Assembly (NCBI GenBank): GCA_034509495.1
Contig: JAVGWO010000026.1
Span: 6,303,490 to 6,367,489 of the forward strand
DNA from: Acestrorhynchus altus
Lineage: Eukaryota > Chordata > Actinopteri > Characiformes > Acestrorhynchidae
Direction: 5' to 3'
DNA: 64,000 bases
Numbering within the stretch: position 1 is the stretch's first letter; the number at the start of each line of letters is the position of its first letter. Under the pieces are notes generated by a model. The model was not told the origin of the DNA. It saw nothing but the letters and a program-made list of their open reading frames with translations, and ran no database searches. Positions 61,173 to 64,000 of the stretch are shown here, piece by piece. The translations under genes and the position numbers were made by a program.

Positions 61173-62085
61173 CAAGACTAAAAATAAGGAAGATTAAATA
61201 TTTCAATACTATATTGTGTTATATAAACTCTCCAGGTCATTTTTGCATTCAATCAATACTAAACCTTCTAAATTAGGTCAATAATCAATTTAGGGCCTCT
61301 TTGAACACTTTTCCTTTGTTATACATGTTATCAGTGTTATACACGATACATAATAGTCCCTTCTAGGATACCTTTTAGTGCTGCGAAGGTCTGAGTGTAG
61401 AGCCCTCAAGAACCAGATCAAACCCACTGTACAGAATGTAGAAGCCCTACATGAATGCTGCAGATCCATCCAATACAAACTACCCATACAGGGTTACGCT
61501 GTGTATTAACTCACACGCACATTTAAGAGGGTCCCAGAAAGTCTCACAAAATTACTAACCTTGAAGACGATGGTGGTGTTTCCACTGAATATGACTGAAC
61601 CCACCACCAAGCAACAAGTGATTGATGTTTGTGATATTTTGAATGTCTTTGCCACATTGTGTGTACACTATCTGTAGACTGTTCTGTTCTGTAAGCTTTT
61701 GTATATACATACCAGTTGATAAAATCATCCCAACAACAGTACATCTGGGTGAACTTTCTACTGAAGTTGTTATCTGGTTTCTTATGGGTTTTGTATACAT
61801 CTCAACTGTCCATAACAAAAGATAAATAAACCTATATAGTGAAGTAAAAAAGACTATTTAGTGGTCTGTGTCTTCAAAGCAAGGGGCCAGACTCCAACAC
61901 TGTTGATTTCCATGCACCAGCATACCAACATCTAGTGATTAACAGTGCTGGAATTCAGCTCTCATTGTCCTCCACCCCTTTTGTAAAGGCTAAAACAGGT
62001 TAAAATGTTTGTTGTGAAAAGGCATCTCCTGTAGACCAAAAGGTATAATGTAGTTCATCATGAGACAATTTACATTCTAAATAAA
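61173..62085. other. Intergenic DNA, no gene recognised
   Basis: No conserved coding or repeat feature was recognised. Confidence 0.4.
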
Positions 62086-62487
62086 TACACTAAAGGGACA
62101 AAAGTATTGGGATACCTGTTTGTTGTTTTCTGTAATCAAGAGTATTAGAAAAAGTTTATTTGCATTGTTGTGATAGTTGGTTTGTATTAATTGACATACA
62201 GCGCATAAGTGAAGTCAAGATATAGGACTCTCCAACTCATCCTAAAAGTATGGAGCTCCATTATTTCAGATAACACAGTTCCACTGTTTCACAGCTCAGT
62301 GCTGTGGGGGCTTTATAACCCTCTAATCCACTCCTGGCATTTATTACAATGGTGCCAATATGTTTGCGTTTATCAGCTCCAGTTACCTATTCTATTGGCA
62401 GTACTTCCCTACAGGGACTTTTGCTCATATGATTCACCAATGGGTTCAACTTTAAGTAGTATGCATTAGAAGCGGTGACATAGTGTA
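62086..62487. mobile_element. Tc1/mariner-type MITE, full length
   Basis: TA, then CACTAAAGGGACAAAAGTAT..., ending ...TAGTG and TA. Internal phrases (ATGGAGCTCCATTATTTCAG, GTTCCACTGTTTCACAGCTC, GTGGGGGCTTTATAACCCTC, TATTCTATTGGCAGTACTTC) are those of a widespread fish element, recalled from memory. Confidence 0.75.
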
Positions 62488-63134
62488 CTTTCTAAATAGG
62501 TAGGACTGGTAGTAAATCTGCTCAGACATTGCTGGGCTCCATTCTTTAATGGATTAAGCTTAAATATCATCAGTGTTTCAATAATTAAAAATGCCACTGT
62601 GTCTAAATTTAGGCTTAATCTGGTTTTTAGCTCTTAATGACATAATCTGGCCAAAAAGCATAAATTTAATCTGTGTTTGTTTTAATAAATCCAGAGGAAT
62701 GCCTGAATAAATGCAACACATATTCAAGCTTTTTACAACAGCCTTCTTTCAAATGATTTTCAGAGACTGATCTCAGCTTTATGAGTCTTAGAATGCTTTC
62801 ACACCCAGTGATTAAATATTCAGGAACCAGAAGGAGAAAATGCCAATGTGTTATTTTATTGACAAATGACAGATTCTTCTGCATCAGTTTCACTTTAACA
62901 ATGAATACTCACTGTTGCTTCTAGTAAACGTAACAAACTTAGCAGGACAGTGCTCTGTGAAGGATAAATTAATGGACAAAGGGAACTGAAAGGAAGATAC
63001 TGCAGAACAGAAAAGCTTCCTTACTCAAAAGCCAGTATGGATGTTGACACAATAGAGTTTAAGTGAGATCATTTAAGGAGCTGTGGCATTGGTTTTAACA
63101 GTGATGGGACATCTAATGAGGAGAAGACTGGGAA
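62488..63134. other. nedd8 3' UTR side and flank
   Basis: Downstream of the nedd8 stop on the minus strand. Contains the candidate polyadenylation signal. No other feature was recognised. Confidence 0.5.
62855..62860 (-). terminator. nedd8: Candidate nedd8 polyadenylation signal
   Basis: AATAAA on the minus strand, about 275 nt downstream of the nedd8 stop codon. Position and orientation fit, but other AT-rich hexamers nearby could serve. Confidence 0.45.
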
Positions 63135-63255
63135 TTATAAGGCTTGCAGGTAGTTGTTGGCACATTGGTGCACTCGCCCCCCTCTGAGTGCCAGGACCAG
63201 ATGCAATACAGAGCCACCCTGGATTTTATAATCTGCTGCTGTTTTCTCATCATTC
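63135..63255 (-). CDS. nedd8: nedd8 last coding exon and stop
   Basis: Acceptor TTTCCAG, then MNDEKTAADYKIQGGSVLHL and VLALRGG, a tail RVHQCANNYLQAL, and TAA at 63137-63135. The processing site is LRGG|R. Codons 75-76 are GGG GGG, a six-G run, so a one-base slip would change the tail but not the mature protein. Confidence 0.92.
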
Positions 63256-64000
63256 CTGGAAAACACACATGGGAACATTGTTTTAAGCCAAGTATTACGG
63301 AAATAATGTGCATTTGTGACAAAGTGGAAGACAGCTGAGGAGTTAATGAGAGAGGAAGAGTCAGAAATAGCTCCTAATATAGTTAACTATAATTAACAAT
63401 GGTGAGGTGTCAAACTAGGTTTGAAAGATGTGGAAAGTTCCTTGCAAATGTTATGAAATCGTTCCAATTTCAATGTTTATGTCAAATGATAATAATGCAC
63501 AGTGCAATCAACCACAGTTTCAATGGAATTTTCCTGTGTGAAACCAAACCAGGAATAATGAGCCACTCACCCAAACAAGCCCAGAATCAGTCATGGATGC
63601 AGACTTTTGTATTCGAAAGCTTAGTAATGTATGGTTTGTTGATAATATCCAGAGATTTGTGTGTAAAAGTGGTCTTATGGATTTGAGAACTTACATCTGT
63701 TTCCCACTGTAGATGAGTCTCTGTTGCTGGGGTGGAATACCCTCTTTCTCCTCCACTCTTTCCTTTATTCTCTCCACCTGAATTAAACAAATAATAGGAC
63801 AAGCAAATGCTGTACATTCACCCTCAAAAGAGCTTCACAAATAACTCAAGAATTAACAACTGCAGGGAGGTGCAGTCCACATATCTAAAACCGTCTATCT
63901 ATAACAATCCAGCTACATTAATAGTCAAATACTCCTGCTTAATTCTGAAAAAAACATACCTTGTCAGTTGGCTCTATGTCAATTTCAATTTCTTTGCCAG
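63135..64000 (-). CDS. nedd8: nedd8, 3' part of gene (partial at window edge)
   Basis: Ubiquitin-like protein that is conjugated to cullins, activating cullin-RING ubiquitin ligases. It is made as a precursor trimmed after Gly-Gly. Exons on the minus strand: 64000-63960 (partial), 63777-63695 and 63255-63135. Together they encode GKEIEIDIEPTDK, then VERIKERVEEKEGIPPQQQ, RLIYSGKQM, NDEKTAADYKIQGGSVLHL and VLALRGG. This equals human NEDD8 from about residue 9 to 76, except Gln for Leu at position 62. Splice signals are GTATG, TTCAG, GTAAG and TCCAG. After Gly76 there are 13 more codons before TAA, against five in human. Ubiquitin itself is excluded by NEDD8-type residues such as EKEGIPPQQQ and LRGG preceded by Ala. 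The first exon(s) lie beyond the window. Confidence 0.96.
63256..63694 (-). other. nedd8: nedd8 intron between residues 49/50
   Basis: An intron of 439 bp from GTAAGT to TTTCCAG on the minus strand. Open frames inside it are not conserved and are taken as chance. Confidence 0.85.
63695..63777 (-). CDS. nedd8: nedd8 internal exon, residues 23-50
   Basis: 83 nt between a TTCAG acceptor and a GTAAGT donor. Encodes VERIKERVEEKEGIPPQQQ and RLIYSGKQ plus two bases of the Met50 codon, including the Ile44-patch region (RLIYSGKQ). Identical to the human protein over this stretch. Confidence 0.96.
63960..64000 (-). CDS. nedd8: nedd8 internal exon (cut by window edge)
   Basis: The minus strand reads GKEIEIDIEPTDK ending exactly at a GTATG donor. 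This corresponds to residues 10-22 of NEDD8. The exon continues past base 64000. Confidence 0.93.

Noticed and set aside
63113..63322. 69-codon minus-strand frame overlapping nedd8
   Set aside because: Wrong frame relative to the conserved NEDD8 reading. It is a shadow of the last nedd8 exon and its intron.

Overview
The window is vertebrate nuclear DNA, most likely from a teleost fish. It is AT-rich and has multi-exon genes with GT-AG introns. It carries many long dinucleotide microsatellites and a dense load of decayed DNA transposons (Tc1-like, hAT-like, MITEs), a tRNA-derived SINE and non-LTR retrotransposon pieces of types familiar from fish. Several dispersed repeats look like those of otophysan fishes (characins, catfishes), but this is a weak inference. 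There are no bacterial operons, CRISPR arrays, rRNA or functional tRNA genes.

Two protein-coding genes can be supported. The first is slc7a8 (LAT2, the light chain of a heteromeric neutral amino-acid exchanger), on the plus strand from 32666 to 57027. Eleven coding exons could be placed with exact splice junctions, giving about 527 codons. Exon 2 carries an apparent 4-bp tandem duplication that breaks the reading frame. The second is nedd8 (ubiquitin-like modifier), on the minus strand at the right edge. Its last two coding exons and part of the one before them are present, and its 5' end lies outside the window. The two genes are convergent, with about 6 kb of repeat-bearing DNA between them.

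Layout. 1-5.9 kb: AT-rich intergenic DNA with one SINE and one dispersed repeat. 5.9-6.9 kb: Tc1-like and non-LTR retrotransposon debris. 7.0-17.0 kb: an array of nested inverted repeats (foldback-like) built from a few modules in both orientations, interrupted by a second non-LTR fragment and a hAT-like insertion. 10.0-11.6 and 16.5-20.7 kb: a large direct duplication whose second copy is split by extra sequence. 20.7-32 kb: intergenic DNA with microsatellites, Tc1-like fragments and one unassigned exon-like segment. 32-57 kb: slc7a8, with a CpG-richer first exon, an 11.7-kb first intron holding a complete but dead Tc1-like element, and several MITEs in later introns. 57-63 kb: intergenic DNA with two well-defined TA-flanked MITEs. 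63.1-64 kb: nedd8.

No undescribed cellular system is evident. The most unusual structure is the palindromic array at 7-17 kb. The observations most worth checking are the slc7a8 exon 2 frame break and the nedd8 C-terminal tail.
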